Positions 1-12,060 of a DNA stretch of 64,000 bases are shown piece by piece. Origin of the DNA: Trochalopteron elliotii (taxonomy: Eukaryota > Chordata > Aves > Passeriformes > Leiothrichidae); NCBI GenBank assembly GCA_024734555.1, contig JANPWX010000054.1, positions 4,376,287 to 4,440,286 on the forward strand, given 5' to 3'. Position 1 is the first letter of the stretch. Every line of letters begins with the position of its first letter. The notes under the pieces were generated by a model that saw only the letters and a program-made list of their open reading frames with translations, did no database searches and was not told where the DNA came from. The position numbers and the translations under genes are program-made.

Positions 1-31
1 CATCGCGCATCGCGTGGCCGAGAGAACGCAT
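1..31 (-). CDS. Possible N-terminus of a gene running off the left edge
   Basis: On the minus strand an ATG at 31-29 opens a frame reading MRSLGHAMRD, which leaves the window at position 1. A second in-frame ATG lies at 10-8, and an out-of-frame ATG at 3-1. The first ATG has G at -3 but C at +4, a middling Kozak context. It would sit about 140 nt downstream of the start site predicted from the TATA-like element. With about ten codons there is no domain, and I do not recognise the protein. The alternative is that all of this is 5' untranslated sequence and the true start lies to the left. Confidence 0.2.
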   Translation of the reverse strand, partial: MRSLGHAMRD

Positions 32-198
32 GACGTTGCGGGAGCGCCGCGCTCCTCCGCCGCCGCCCTAGCACGGCACGGACCAGCACGGACCGGCGCT
101 GCTGTGCCCAGCCCCGCGCAGGATTCCCCGAGCAGATCCAGCGGCCCTTTCCCGTCCCGGTCCCGAGGAAGGGAAAAGAGAGGCGCGTCCCCGGCGGC

Positions 199-208
199 GT
201 TTAAATAG
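199..208 (-). promoter_or_regulatory. TATA-like element (CTATTTAAAC on minus)
   Basis: This AT-rich island inside GC-rich sequence reads CTATTTAAAC on the minus strand, a plausible TATA variant. It lies about 30-35 bp downstream of the inverted CCAAT box in the minus direction and predicts initiation near 170-175 on the minus strand. On the plus strand it reads GTTTAAATAG, so plus-strand use is not excluded. Confidence 0.45.
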
Positions 209-217
209 CCCGCCGGC

Positions 218-227
218 GTCACGTGAC
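218..227. promoter_or_regulatory. E-box palindrome of CLEAR type (GTCACGTGAC)
   Basis: This is a perfect 10-bp palindrome centred on CACGTG inside the CpG island. The exact string GTCACGTGAC matches the CLEAR element bound by TFEB/TFE3/MITF at lysosomal and autophagy genes. The same core is also bound by USF1/2 and MYC/MAX, so the factor cannot be settled by sequence. It lies between the inverted CCAAT box (238-242) and the TATA-like element (199-208), where proximal promoter elements are expected for a minus-strand transcript. The site is certain; its use is an inference. Confidence 0.7.
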
Positions 228-237
228 CCGCGCTGCC

Positions 238-242
238 ATTGG
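238..242 (-). promoter_or_regulatory. Inverted CCAAT box (ATTGG on +)
   Basis: ATTGG on the plus strand reads CCAAT on the minus strand, in the context GGGCCAATGGCAGC. CCAAT boxes bound by NF-Y typically sit 60-100 bp upstream of the start site. Here that would place initiation on the minus strand around 140-180, consistent with the TATA-like element at 199-208. It sits between two copies of an 11-bp direct repeat. Confidence 0.6.
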
Positions 243-318
243 CCCGCGCTGCCCGGTGCGGCGCTGTGAGGGTGTCCTTGGCTCGGCAGCGGCAGAAAGC
301 GCTGGAAGGACCCTGAGC

Positions 319-328
319 TATTTAAATA
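319..328. promoter_or_regulatory. TATTTAAATA palindrome flanking the CpG island
   Basis: This is a perfect 10-bp AT palindrome just outside the CpG island. It resembles a TATA/MEF2-type element and could position a divergent plus-strand transcript starting near 350-360. No open frame downstream is convincing, so any such transcript would probably be non-coding. AT palindromes of this length also occur by chance. Confidence 0.25.
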
Positions 329-3300
329 CCACCAAGGTTTTAAGCTGGCCGCACCAGCGTGTTTGGTGTGATCGGTAATACAGTTTTCTGGCCCTCAGCC
401 TTCTAGCACTTGCTGGCAGCAGAGCTCTGGCTTCGTAGCTCTGGGTGGTGAAGCGGCGTAGCGTGAGGAGATGATGGCGTGCATTCTCCTGAAGGGAATG
501 AGCTACCTGGCATTCCATCATGGAAAGGCTAAGCCAGCTGGTTTGTCAAAAGCTAAAGCATGTGCACGAAGCTGACTGGGTGAAGGGTGGTAAAACCACT
601 CTATGTAAAAGGGAGGAACCAGACCCACTTCTCTCTCTGAAAGTCGACCAGGGTCTCGCTGCCAAGGCTCACCCAGAGATCTAAGTAGAGGTTGAAAACA
701 GCAAAAGTTGTTATGAATATCCATTTGACCATAGAAGCTGATAGCATTCACCCAGTAAATGTTCCTGTAAAATAGGAAATAAAGTACAGAACTCATTTTT
801 TCCACACTCCCTAGCCTGCTGCCGACAGGACTACTCCAGCTTCACCAGCTGTGCATGGAACTGAACTGACATGGTCGTGTTTCCTTGCCACTTGCATTTT
901 TGATATTCTGTCACCATTTCTCTTGAAGTCCCTTACCATGAAAGCAGATGGCATTTTTTAGGTATTCAAGGAGCAAGATTTAGGGCTATGTGCAAGATGA
1001 CTTCCCTTTTATGGCCTTTTCCCAATATTAAGGCATCACTCAGTCACAAACTCTTTATCTAACCTTGTAAATACTTAAGTTTCTGTACATAAAATTGCAC
1101 ATGCTCTCAAGTTTGGCTGTGCTGCACACACTCAGCCACCCGTTTGTGACAGCAGAGACCTGCCTTATGTCTGGATTGGACTCAGAACCTGCCAGTGCTC
1201 ACAGAGGCTTTGGTGCCCATTCCGTCTGCTGGGCAGATTCTGTGGCATGCAGACTGCAATGGCTTAGGAGCACAGAGTCAAAAGGGACCTCCTAACCCGC
1301 AGGTCCTGGCTCCAAAGCTTTTTGTTAAAAATTCCAGAAATGTCTCTTGTAGACAAGTCCAAGCAGCATCATGCAGGGGGGGAGATACACTGCCTTGTGC
1401 CCAAATGTGCTGTATTTTCACACCATTGACGCAGTAATAATAGAGTCCTGGGGCTAATAACATCCCTATAAAAGCAGTGGCTTTCCTAAATAAAGCTCCC
1501 AGATGAGCCTGCTGTGGTATCATGACTCAGTCTGTAGAAAAAGGTAGAAAACAAACCTTAATACCTGCTCATGATCTGATGCAGAGACAATTCCCATTTG
1601 GCTCCATATCTGTGTTTGGCTTTATGCTAAGTGGATTAGCAAAACACCAACCAAACACATCTGAATTTCATGCTCTTTGGTTTTTCTGTCAGCTTACTAA
1701 CACACGTTCTCCACAGAATTCAGATTTTCCTCTTGTGTGAAAAACATAATACATCAAGTGCAGATTACTGTGTGTACCTTGCCAAAATCCTACCTGAAAC
1801 TAAAGCCAAACTGCAATGCTGCAGAAGTTAGTAGAAATATTGTTCCAAAGTCAAACAGAATATCAAAATAAATAAATTAAAAAGTCTTCCTGATCTCCCA
1901 TGGGTACCTTAGAAGAAACATGAAGGCTTGAGATTAACATGGTGTAAACACAGTGCAAATAAACCATGTGATTTTGAGCTTTCTGCTATAGTTCTGCAGA
2001 TATGCAAGTACAGCAGGAAACTAAACATTAATAGGACAGACTAAGGGAACAAAGATTTTCTTAAAGAGGGCTTTGTTTATTAAAAAAAGCTAGTAGCCCA
2101 CTTCTCCTATAGTTCCTTTCCACACCTTTATATTTTAAATTAAGTTGCTTTAATTATATGCATCTGCTGGATTTGAATGCCATTATTTATCTGTAGGCCA
2201 CCTCTCTAAATACAAACCATCAGGCCCATCTTTGTGACAACACTTTCTCCAGAAGTTTTGGGGATGGTCCAGTCTGCCTAGCAGCACAGTCAGCCAGACC
2301 TTTCCCTTCGGAGTAAAGAGTGGCCCTCCAGTCTCCTTCTGTCCTCTTACAACAAAAGGATGGATAAGGAGGTAGTCACCTATGATTGAATTTGAGACTG
2401 TTCTTCACCCTACAGAACACACATGCAGGGAGCAGGGGATGGATGAGCCAGCACTCTGCAGATCTGTTGATGTCCTGGTCTCACGTCTCGGCACTTGGAT
2501 GCCTTACAGGAGCACCAGTCTTAGGAACTTCTGGACATTGAGTGCTTCTAACCAAAACCTTTGCTATTCTACTGGTTTGTTCAACCACAGTTTAGGAAAG
2601 CACCAAGGGAATTTCATTTGAATGCCTGGGTTGACAACCTTTTCCACAGTAGACCTAACATTTGGCATACATTTGTCAGCTAGAAAAAGTGTTGCTGTTT
2701 CTAGAGGGTTTTTTTATTATTATTCCTAAGCAGTTTATAGGCAGTTTACTGGTATTTGTGCTGAGAGTTCTTTGTGTAGAAATAGTATCTTCTTCCAGGA
2801 GCTTTGTGTTCAAACTACAGTGTACTGAGCTTGAGTTTTGTCACCATCTTCAGAGAAAAGACATGCAGCTGCTACAGATTTACTAATAAGGGCTAATGTC
2901 TGAATGCATCAGTGTGTTACATGAGAATTTTTTACTGGCACAAACATTAGTCAGAGATTACTTTCTTGTAATTCCCTGGTATTCCTAGAGGATGATTGAT
3001 GTGTCATCTCACTTAAATTTGTGTTTTCCTTGCTCTCTCATATTTGAGGGACTACATGTGGTGTACCACAACAAAATCTGCTAATAGCTGACTTTGGACC
3101 TATAGAGTTCTTTTAACAGAATTACAAAAGCAAACTAGTTGACATAACTTGAAAGAAACTCTCTATGGCAACATTTAAAAATTTTGAAATATGCTTCTTT
3201 TGGATAACATGCTGTCTTTAGAAGACCACATTTTTGGAGAGAAAGAAGAGAGAGAGCAGCCGTCAGACTTCAAAGCATTTCTAATATCTGGGATGAGGGA

Positions 3301-6300
3301 TTGCATTAGGAAGCCTGATGATCATGAAATGCTTCATGAATATTGTTTGTCTTCTCTTGTAATCTGTGCTTGTTTCTTTCAAAAAGCTTTCCCTTCAGCA
3401 GTGTACAATAACACAGTGGCACAAAAAAAAAAGCTCAATTAGAGGTTGCCTATTCCTGAGTTGCTTTCATATGTTTGTATTCATCATGGGTATCACTAAA
3501 CACCTTTTCCCTCCCTCGCCTTGTTATTGTTATCTCTTCATTCTTCCTTCTCTTCATTTCCTTACTAATTAGACACCTTTCACCTCCCCAATTACAGAAC
3601 TAAAGTGCTGTTTAACAGCATCTCGTAATTCACTCTGGATGTGTTATATCCATGGCCATTCCATACATTTTGTAGAGTACCTGGGACAAGGTGAAAGGGC
3701 TCCCAGGCTCACAAAGTATGTGTGAATCTTGGACGATGCTCCTTTTGCTCAGAAGTGCAGAATCAAGGAGTACAATACTGGCAGCATGCAAAGGGGCCCA
3801 TGCAGAGGGCAGGAGCTGTCCTGTGTGCCAGAAAAGGGGTTAAAAAGCCTCCCAATGGTGCTCTTACTCTAGTCTTGTCAGGATTGAACTTCAGATCCTG
3901 CCAACTGTTTTAGGATAAGTGGGAGAACTCAGTCAGTTGCTTCCTAGGCATTAGAGGAATTAATACAATCTTTAATAATCTATGCAAAAATAAGGCTCTG
4001 AGGTTTTATCCAGCACACATGCTAAGCACTGAATCTGGATCAGGACTCATGTTTCAGGACTGTACATTAATCTGCTCTTCTGTATGGTCATCGTTTTTAA
4101 TACTTAATGGGGTTTTGCTGCTCATTTACAGAATAAACCTTTCCGATTGCTGTCTTCTCCATTGCTTCTCTAATGCTGTGTTGTACCTCAGCCTTTCATT
4201 CAGGTAGCCTGGGGGCTGAGTTTTTGAATGGCAGCTGCACACTGGGTTTTCTTTTAGGGTAGCTCTGCAACCCTTAATTGTGTCTGAAAAACCACATTGG
4301 TTCCCGTGTGCTTTTTTAAGGTACCATACGGATTAAGCGTGGCTCTCACTTTTTCATTCACTTGTTTCCCATTGGGAGAGCCTGCACAAATATTTTTTAT
4401 TCATTGATGCTGAGATCGTGTCTATGAGGACTTTATGTGCTCCATGCACAATTCACCCTAATTTCAGCTGACATGGCTGCTTCTCTCGGCATTTCACCAA
4501 CTGCAGCCTCATGCAGTTAGAAGACACTTTACCAAAGCAAGACAAAGAGTCATGCACACCCAAACATAAATATGTGGAAACTTTAAAGGATTTTGTAGAA
4601 CCTAATAGAAAGCGAAAATTAATTTATTATTACAGACTCATTTGATAGATGATCGAACCAACTACACAGGATGAAAATGATGCCACAAAACACATTGTAC
4701 TGACACAGTCTTAGAAAGAACAGAATTCTAGTTTCTTAACCTGCTCTTTTAATTGAGAAATCAAGAAGTCCCAGGGTTAGATGTGGATGAATCGTTTTAC
4801 ACATACAAGCCTTTTGAATTAAGTCTTCCTTAATTTACATCAATAAGTTCAACTTTGCATTGCTTCCCTTAGGGATATAGATTTAGGTTCAGAAGTATCT
4901 GCTTGCATTATTTCAAGTGAGTGCTGCCTGGAAAGCAGCATGACAATTCCAGAGGAAAAAACATCATCCACTGATTAGTCCCAACTGTAGTGTAGGTGTG
5001 GGAACTCATGTGTACTTGTGGGCTTCAAAGCCAGCATTTTCCTTCCATTCAGACTTCACCAGCTCACAATCTCTCCATGATCACTCCCTTAGAATGGACA
5101 AAAAGGGTAGTGCCATCAGACACAGCCCAATTTCAAGTCAAAACGAATTAGTTCCCTCAGAGAACTGTATCACACGAGGATTAGCCTATGTAAACAAACC
5201 ATGAGCTTCCTCTCTTTCCCATTAAAATTAAACCTACCTCTTCACTCCGAATTCCTGTCTTAAATTACTTGCTCATCATTATTTTCACCATTTTCACTTT
5301 GCAGTTCTTACTGCATTGACTTATTTTGCTGCCCATCATGCCCAGGTGCCAGAGCTGCTCTATTGTACTGATGAAATGCCACTGGTGGTAGCCTGCCAGT
5401 GACACAGAATAGAGTGGGCCTTTAAAATAATTCCTGAGACACTTCCAGGGATGAAGTGGTATTTTATGGCTCTTTTTCCTGATATTACCTACAGATTGTC
5501 AGATAGAAGCCTATAGATTGTCACGATTTTTCAGTAAAACCATTCAGGACTAGAAAATAAACTGAGACCCCAATTGCTCATCCCCCTAGAAAAATGAACA
5601 GTTCTGCTGGCTCAGTTGACTTCAATGGAGTTCAGACAGAGAGAGATTAAAAGGCTTTTATTCCTCTGCTGATAGTTCTGTCCAGTTCTACCTTCGCACT
5701 GCTTGAAGAAGCAGAGAACTGCCTCTCACAGTGGTAGATTAGAGCTAGTGAAAGAAATGGAGAAAAAATAAAAAGGTTAAGCAAGCAACAACTGAAAAAT
5801 ATAATTGTATTGATAATGATAATAATTATGTTAGCAATTGTACCTTGCACTGCTTTTTCACATTTGTATTATCAACTTTACCTACACTTCAATCGGATTA
5901 ATGATATCATCTACATATTTTAAATGCCAAAAAGACTTTAATAAAATAGTCCCAGAGGAACTAATTGGTGGGAAAAAAGCATTCACAGTTCATAGAACTA
6001 CCAGAATACACTAAAGGCACAAATGGAAATACACACTCAAGAGAGAAGCAAGGCAAATGAGTTAAGAAAACCAATTCCTTTTACACAGGGAAGTACATTT
6101 TTTAATGAACTGCAAATCTAAGTATTTCTAATCTTCTACAGCCTTTGTTGTCAAAGAGATCAGGTTCTGAAATCATGTCTGCTTTGCATTACAAATGCAG
6201 ACAGTGCTTTCCAATAGAGACAGCACAGCTTCTCCCCTAGTCCTTGAGCATTGTCAGTGGAGGTGCCCACGAGCAATGCTGGGGTTGCACGTCCTGGGAA

Positions 6301-7600
6301 TGGCTTGAGGAGGGACTGTGGTGCTGCCTCACTGCAGCACAGCCCAGGCCAGGCACTTCTCCCACAGCTACAGCAGGCTTAGTCTCAATAGCTGAAGAGG
6401 CATTTTCTTGCACATAAAAACAAATCCGAATTACACAAGCAGAATGAGGGAGCACTTTTATTGGAAGCAACAAATGAAGGAGTAGTCCAAAGTGTCCAGG
6501 GCTTGTGGTGAGAGAGGAGGAGATGTTCTGTGCATAGTAAACACTGGATTTATTGAAATTAATCCCAATCACTTGTGTGGGGATATCAGTTTTAAATTAT
6601 GGTCCTAGAAACCTTCCCCAAAGGTTTCAAATGGCTTTTTCAAAGAAAATGGCTTGACTTTGAATTTTCTTCCTAAAATCATTTGGTGTCACATTTAGCT
6701 GCTCATATAAATATGAAATTCAAGATAAGGAGGTCAGCTTCTGGTGGATGCCTCTCTGCCTCAGCAAGTGGGGTTCCTGAAAAGAAATAGAGCTTTATTA
6801 GAAGGATGGTTCTAGGAAATTTAGCTTTTTGCTGATAGAAACAGAAAAATATATAGGATGTACTTTAAAACAAAGACATTCAAAAGCTCCTTTTGCCTTT
6901 GTCATTAAAAACATCATGCCAGGTTCATAAAAATCCATTTTAGTTTATGCTTCACATATTACTAAAAGGAAATAGTAGTTCTAAGCTTTATCCCATGAGA
7001 GCTTACATGAAAGAGAAATTTGACTTTGCCAGAATAGCATCTTCTGCTTTCTGCATAATGCATTCAGTTCAGCTGCTCTTTCTCCTGGCAGTCAACACAT
7101 GCAACAGTGTGTTTATGCAAGTTTGACCTTCCTGTTCTTCCCTGTCTCATTTCTGTTTGCATGAGCACTGTGAGCAGATAAAGTGAAGTACATTTTTAAG
7201 GTCTCTCTATTTTGAAAAGCCTTGAAAAGAAGACATCTCTTTCTCTGACACAAAGCTGTTAAAATAGACCAGACGTGTTCCTTCCCAGCACAATCATAAA
7301 CCAACAGTTAAAGGCCTTTGTTTGTTCTTCATGTGGGTGAATAGAATCCAGTCCACTTGTACTGTGCCCAGCTAAGCCTCTGTGAAACACAAAGTAAGTT
7401 AATCACCCTGCCCTCTCTGCCAGCTGGATAAGTGATGGCTCTGTATGGACCCTAAGCCTTGAACATTTTAAGGACAGCAGTTACAATAAACCCCTACAAG
7501 ATTATAACCAAGGTTGGCCTGCTAATTTTCCTTCTTTTCCTGTTTAAAAGAAGAAAATAGTTGCTCTGAACACAGCTGATACCATGCCCCCACATGTTTA
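329..7600. other. Gene-free unique sequence
   Basis: The sequence is AT-rich, without identifiable genes, RNA genes or transposons. Open frames are short (111 codons at most) and occur on both strands without recognisable domains. Minor features are a purine-rich run at about 3238-3256 and a TAATAAT-type low-complexity patch around 5810-5830. The first kilobase next to the CpG island is a possible first intron or divergent-transcript region, but no splice donor stands out. Confidence 0.6.
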
Positions 7601-7612
7601 GCCACCCTATGG

Positions 7613-7642
7613 CTCATTTGATTTTAATCTCATTTGATTTTA
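7613..7642. repeat. Short tandem duplication, 14-bp unit, period 16
   Basis: CTCATTTGATTTTA occurs at 7613-7626 and again at 7629-7642, identical and 2 bp apart. It is probably a small replication-slippage duplication, sitting at the start of an AT-rich block with several homeodomain-type motifs. Confidence 0.7.
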
Positions 7643-7699
7643 TCAGGATTTCAATTTTTTTTTTCTTTAATCTACATGTGAAGTCCCTTTTCCCTGATA

Positions 7700-7990
7700 A
7701 AGTTACTCCCATTAATTAACCCAAAAATTAGAATTAATTAATTTCCACCAACTAACATTACTGTAATATTGGCTCCACAGTTCTTTTTTCAAATCCATGT
7801 TCAATGTGACTCAATTAAATTAGCTAAATAAATAATGGTGAATTTTTTTGCCTGAATTTTGAGCCCAAAATCACCTGGTAATCAAAGAAAAAGCCCAGCC
7901 GTAGCTTTTCTAAAAATCAACATGGAATTATGAAACAGGTTTAATTTTTCTGTTCACATAAATATAGTTAAATGTTAATGTTCCTAAAGA
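7700..7990. promoter_or_regulatory. AT-rich block with TAATTA motifs, possible conserved element
   Basis: This block has a TTAATTAA at 7712-7719, a doubled AATTAATTAATT at 7732-7743, and further AATTA/TAAAT motifs to about 7990. Clusters of TAATTA are typical of homeodomain-bound distant enhancers, but they are also expected in AT-rich DNA. I have no conservation data; this is a composition-based suggestion only. Confidence 0.2.
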
Positions 7991-8470
7991 CAAATATACC
8001 TCGCAAAAAGATCACTTTCATTGCAGAGTGACTCCTAGGAATATAGGGATTGGACCATTTGATCAAATCAGCTGGTTTCCAAATTGTGTCATTTTTTTTT
8101 AAATATATTTCGAAGATGGATGGAGTAGTCAATACTACAAAAAATATAGGACATTACAAATGCCAAGGCCAGTTTTTCCCAACTGGAGATTATTGATTTA
8201 ATGGAACCTCCAGACCCAGCAGTGCTAGTTTCTTAACACTGTCAGCTATGGGAACCTACTATCAGTAGCTTATGGCTTTGCCACATTTTAGCATTGTATT
8301 TTGCATAAGCTTTACATATACCAAGAAAAAGCTCTTCTGTCAGTTATCAGGAAGATTCTGGGGAGAGAGCTCATAGGTTAATCTGCAACACAAGTAATTT
8401 AAACCTGCTTAATTGGGAAATTTATTATCTCTGTAGTTTGGCAAGTGAACTTAAAATATTGTGACCTATA

Positions 8471-8516
8471 AAAAGAAAAACAGCAAACAAAAAACCCAAC
8501 CAAGCACCAACAAACG
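8471..8516. repeat. A/C-rich low-complexity patch
   Basis: This short run is almost entirely A and C (AAAAACAGCAAAC-type words, ACCCAACCAAGC and similar). It resembles the longer patch at 49880-49998. No transposon body could be recognised next to it. Confidence 0.6.
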
Positions 8517-11500
8517 ACTCTGAGGGCATTTAGTAGATTTTTCATCCACACAGAGTCAGAGTGGTGCAGCAAATAAGACACTGAGGTCACACAACGAATG
8601 AGAAAGATGTAAAAATATATATTAAATAGCTAGCTACAGAGTGAGTGTAGGGCATGAGAAGAAAGGTCAAGAGCAGGGAATGAGGCAGGAATCTGGTGGA
8701 AGAATAAAGCAAATTGTTTTCAATGGTGAGTAAAATGGATGCAGTGATAATTTTGAAATTCCCTAAACTCCTAGGAAATTCATTTTTCATTCTTTTCTTT
8801 GCACTATCATAATAATGTCAGCAATGTTATTTTCTGTTCCACAGATTTGCTTTGTACAAGAAACACATTATATGCAGGCAATTTTTAACAAATAGGTCAA
8901 AGAAAATATAATAACAAAGTTAGAATCAACAAATCATGTAGTTATATTGTACTTCAGGAATAATACATCACTCTTAGAAATGCTTCAGCATATATATTTT
9001 ATTTTTTCAACTCATGAATTTGCTTTTTTTGCAGCACTCTGCTCACCAGGTTTTCTTTGTTAATGGAGAGTGTGAATAGGGAAAAAAAAAAGATAAAAGG
9101 CACAGCTGAATTATTCATGCTAATGATTTCACATCTAAACATTATGTGGAAAACACTAACTATGCTGTTAAAATAAAAGGTAGCTTGACTTACTAAATGA
9201 TTCTGAGAATGCTTCACCTGTGAAAAGGTTTTCTGTACATATTACTTGATGCAATATGCTCGAATATTGCAAAAGTTTAATTCCAAGGTCTTGGGTATTG
9301 GAAGGCTTTGGCAGGCAGTGGGTTTGCATTTATATTCTCTTAGAGGATGTGGACAGCCATGCAGAGATCCTTAAAGAGAAGGCAGCCTAATGACAGGTAA
9401 CCTGAATCTCCCCTGGAGATTTTTGGGAAAGTTATAAATCCACTAAAAGAATTGGGAAGTACTTGCTTGGAAGACCTGGCATGAGGTAGTGATTTAAAGG
9501 ACCTGCACTTAAAGTCCAGTCTGGGGCCCAGCCTCATAAGCACACAACCTACCTGAAACTAATAAAACAAAACGTGTGGATTTTAGCACAGAATGGTGAA
9601 TGTGGTGAATGGTTTCATGTGAATGATCTTAATAACATCTGTGAAACAGTAATTCTCACTGCAGCTGGGAGCTTAAAAGATGAGTGGGTTTAGAGCATAA
9701 AATCACCTCTAGAGAGGATGTCTGTATACAGCAGAGAGCATTTTGTGGGGTTATTGTATTTGTCCATACCTCTGCATTTCTTTTAACACAGTTCTTTCTA
9801 CAGAAAAAGACATCCCTTCTCTGTTAGTGGTGGTGATCAAGATGTCCTGCAAGTGCAGTCTTGCTCCCTGTTCCCAGTTCTTAAGGTAGGGTGGGTACCC
9901 ATAGTACGAAGCTGAAACTAATGAGGAGTTCCCTCCAGGTGGGACTTTGGTGTCTGTGTAGCACCACAGCTCCTCACCAGCTCTTTCATACCGTGCCATC
10001 AGGAGGCTGAAGTGCAATTACTGTCCTGATGGCATCTGGAACCAAAGCAACACTACAGACTCAGGGCTGAAATGGATGCAGTGCTGGTTCCCTGGTCTCT
10101 GTTTTATCTTCTTTCACTTTGCTGAATCCTGGAAAACAGCTCATATGGCATCTTTCGGCTTTTAGCAAAATGTTGCAGCTGAACTATTTTCAGCCTCAAA
10201 AAAATTTACGTTTTCAATGACAAATTTAAACTAATTACTGGTTTTGCTGTTGCTTCAGAGTCTTGTTTTTTGTTTGATCAGTTCAAATATTTATTTGTGA
10301 GTGCCACTCAGGAAGCAATTTAGCCCATCATCTCTTCTACAGTTGAGTGCCACAAATGTGGTTTTAAGCCAGAGGTTATCACCACAGAGTAAGTACAAGC
10401 ACAAGTGGTGATTTGGCTCAGGCTGAGCTCTTCCTGGGATGTTGGCTCTTGCTCAAGGAGCAATAATTTGGCATCCCATGAAAAGGGCAGCCTTATCTTA
10501 TAACTACAGAACAGAGACATTCTTAGAATTCTACCTCTGTTTGAGGAGGACTGACTGGAGACTGACTAACCTCCAGGTATAGGCACAGAACTGAGATTAT
10601 TACAGACTTCTCATTTCTGTAGATAAAACTGAGTTTTACACCTCAGGTGGAATGGGAGAAAAAGGAAGTAAGGACTGGAAGAAAATTCAGATTTAAAACA
10701 AGGCTTTGGTTAAAGGATGAGTTATACAGGCGAGTGACTGATTCTTCTGCTGCCTTAACATTTGACTCATCCTCCATTGCATCCTCCATCACAGACCCTT
10801 CCTTGTGTTTGTGTGAAATTTGGATCCATGCTCAAGAGCAAACCTTCAGCCTTTTAAGCAATTAGACTACAGATTATGTTCCTGTTTGCTGAAACCTGGA
10901 GGCTGTTTTCCTTTAGTTGTTACTCAAATAGGCTGCCTCTCCTAGCTCTGGGAGCTTGCCTTGTTGAGAAAAATCTAAGGGAAAATAAACTTGGTACTTA
11001 GCTCACACACAGGGCTGAAGGACAGTGGGAGACCAATGCATAGCCATCTCACTGGAAAAATAAAGTAACACCATTTGAACAATAGCAACCTCTATAGGCT
11101 CCCCTAATTTATGGGAGATGCATATATATGTGCCATTTGAGTTTGGAAAAAAAATTCCTTCAGTCTGAAGTAGGAGGAATTTAGCTCTTGCAGTGAAAAA
11201 TACCATCAATTTTGTTGTGATTGAAAATGAAAGAACATTTCCTCTTTATGTCTCATTTCGATCTTTGTTGTTATTGTTTTTTAATAAAAGGTTCAACATG
11301 CATGAAAAGAAAAAAAACAAGGCCTGAATTTTAGTCCTTTTTTCCTGCTAGGTTTAAAAGTGAAAAAAGATTAAATTTCCTCAGACAGACTCCAGTCCTT
11401 TTTTCTTTGCCTCATTGTGTATAGCATGTGTTTGTGTAAAGGAAAAAGAAATCCTGTCTGAGACATCTCAGCTGAAAATTTGGGCATATAATTGGAAAGC

Positions 11501-12000
11501 TATGATTTTTTTTTAATTTCAACATCACAAAACAAGATTTATATATATATTCTATCTGACATGAGGGAGACTAAAATGTGGCAGGCCTCACTGGGGCTTC
11601 CCATTCAACAGTGTAGGAGAGGAAACAAAGGTGACTTCTGAGCTGCAGGCAATGTCGCACTGTAGGAGAGCGGTTCCATGGCAGCAGCTTAACTGCACCT
11701 GTGACAAAATGCAGAGCACGGGGTTGTTTTGCTAGAGAAGGGACAAAAATTCAGACTTTGATTACTTAAAAGTGATATAGAAGAGGAAAAAATATAGAGG
11801 GGGGAAAATGGTGAAAACACTAACTGAAATTTGGAGCATTTTTCTATGGCAGGACAGGAATGAACTTTGCCCAGCAACAGAGTCAGTGACTATAGCATCC
11901 TGCAGCATGAGGATGAGGCTCATGCAATCATCACGACCCAGATTTCTCTTTTAGAGCCTGGGTCTCATATTCTCCCCAGAACTGTCTATAACACATCAAA
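8517..12000. other. Gene-free unique sequence
   Basis: No gene, RNA or transposon is recognisable. There is a short TA run at about 11540-11550 and a few A-rich stretches. Open frames are under 90 codons and look like background. Confidence 0.6.
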
Positions 12001-12002
12001 TG

Positions 12003-12060
12003 TATAGACAGGTAGGTAGATAGGTATCTATAGATAGGTACCTATAGATAGGTAGATATA
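12003..12060. repeat. Degenerate GATA/GGTA tetranucleotide microsatellite
   Basis: The run is built from TAGATAGG, GGTA and CTATAGATAGG words. Two overlapping perfect 12-bp palindromes are embedded in it: TATCTATAGATA at 12025-12036 and ATAGGTACCTAT at 12034-12045. The pattern is that of an interrupted tetranucleotide microsatellite in which some units are inverted. Confidence 0.8.

Larger units (their letters stand above)
1..305. promoter_or_regulatory. CpG-island promoter at the left edge
   Basis: This stretch is strongly GC-rich and full of CpG dinucleotides, unlike the AT-rich, CpG-poor sequence in the rest of the window. CpG density falls off just after about 305, with a weaker tail to about 475. 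It contains a CACGTG palindrome, an inverted CCAAT box and a TATA-like element within 45 bp of each other. An 11-bp direct repeat (CCCGCGCTGCC at 227-237 and 243-253) flanks the CCAAT box. In vertebrates such islands usually mark the promoter and first exon of a broadly expressed gene. The element order fits a gene running leftwards out of the window, but bidirectional activity is common for islands. The island is clear from the sequence; the direction is inferred. Confidence 0.85.

Noticed and set aside
14..208. 64-codon plus-strand frame inside the CpG island
   Set aside because: Low-complexity Ala/Pro/Arg/Ser frame explained by GC-rich, stop-poor sequence; no domain, and it runs into the TATA-like element.
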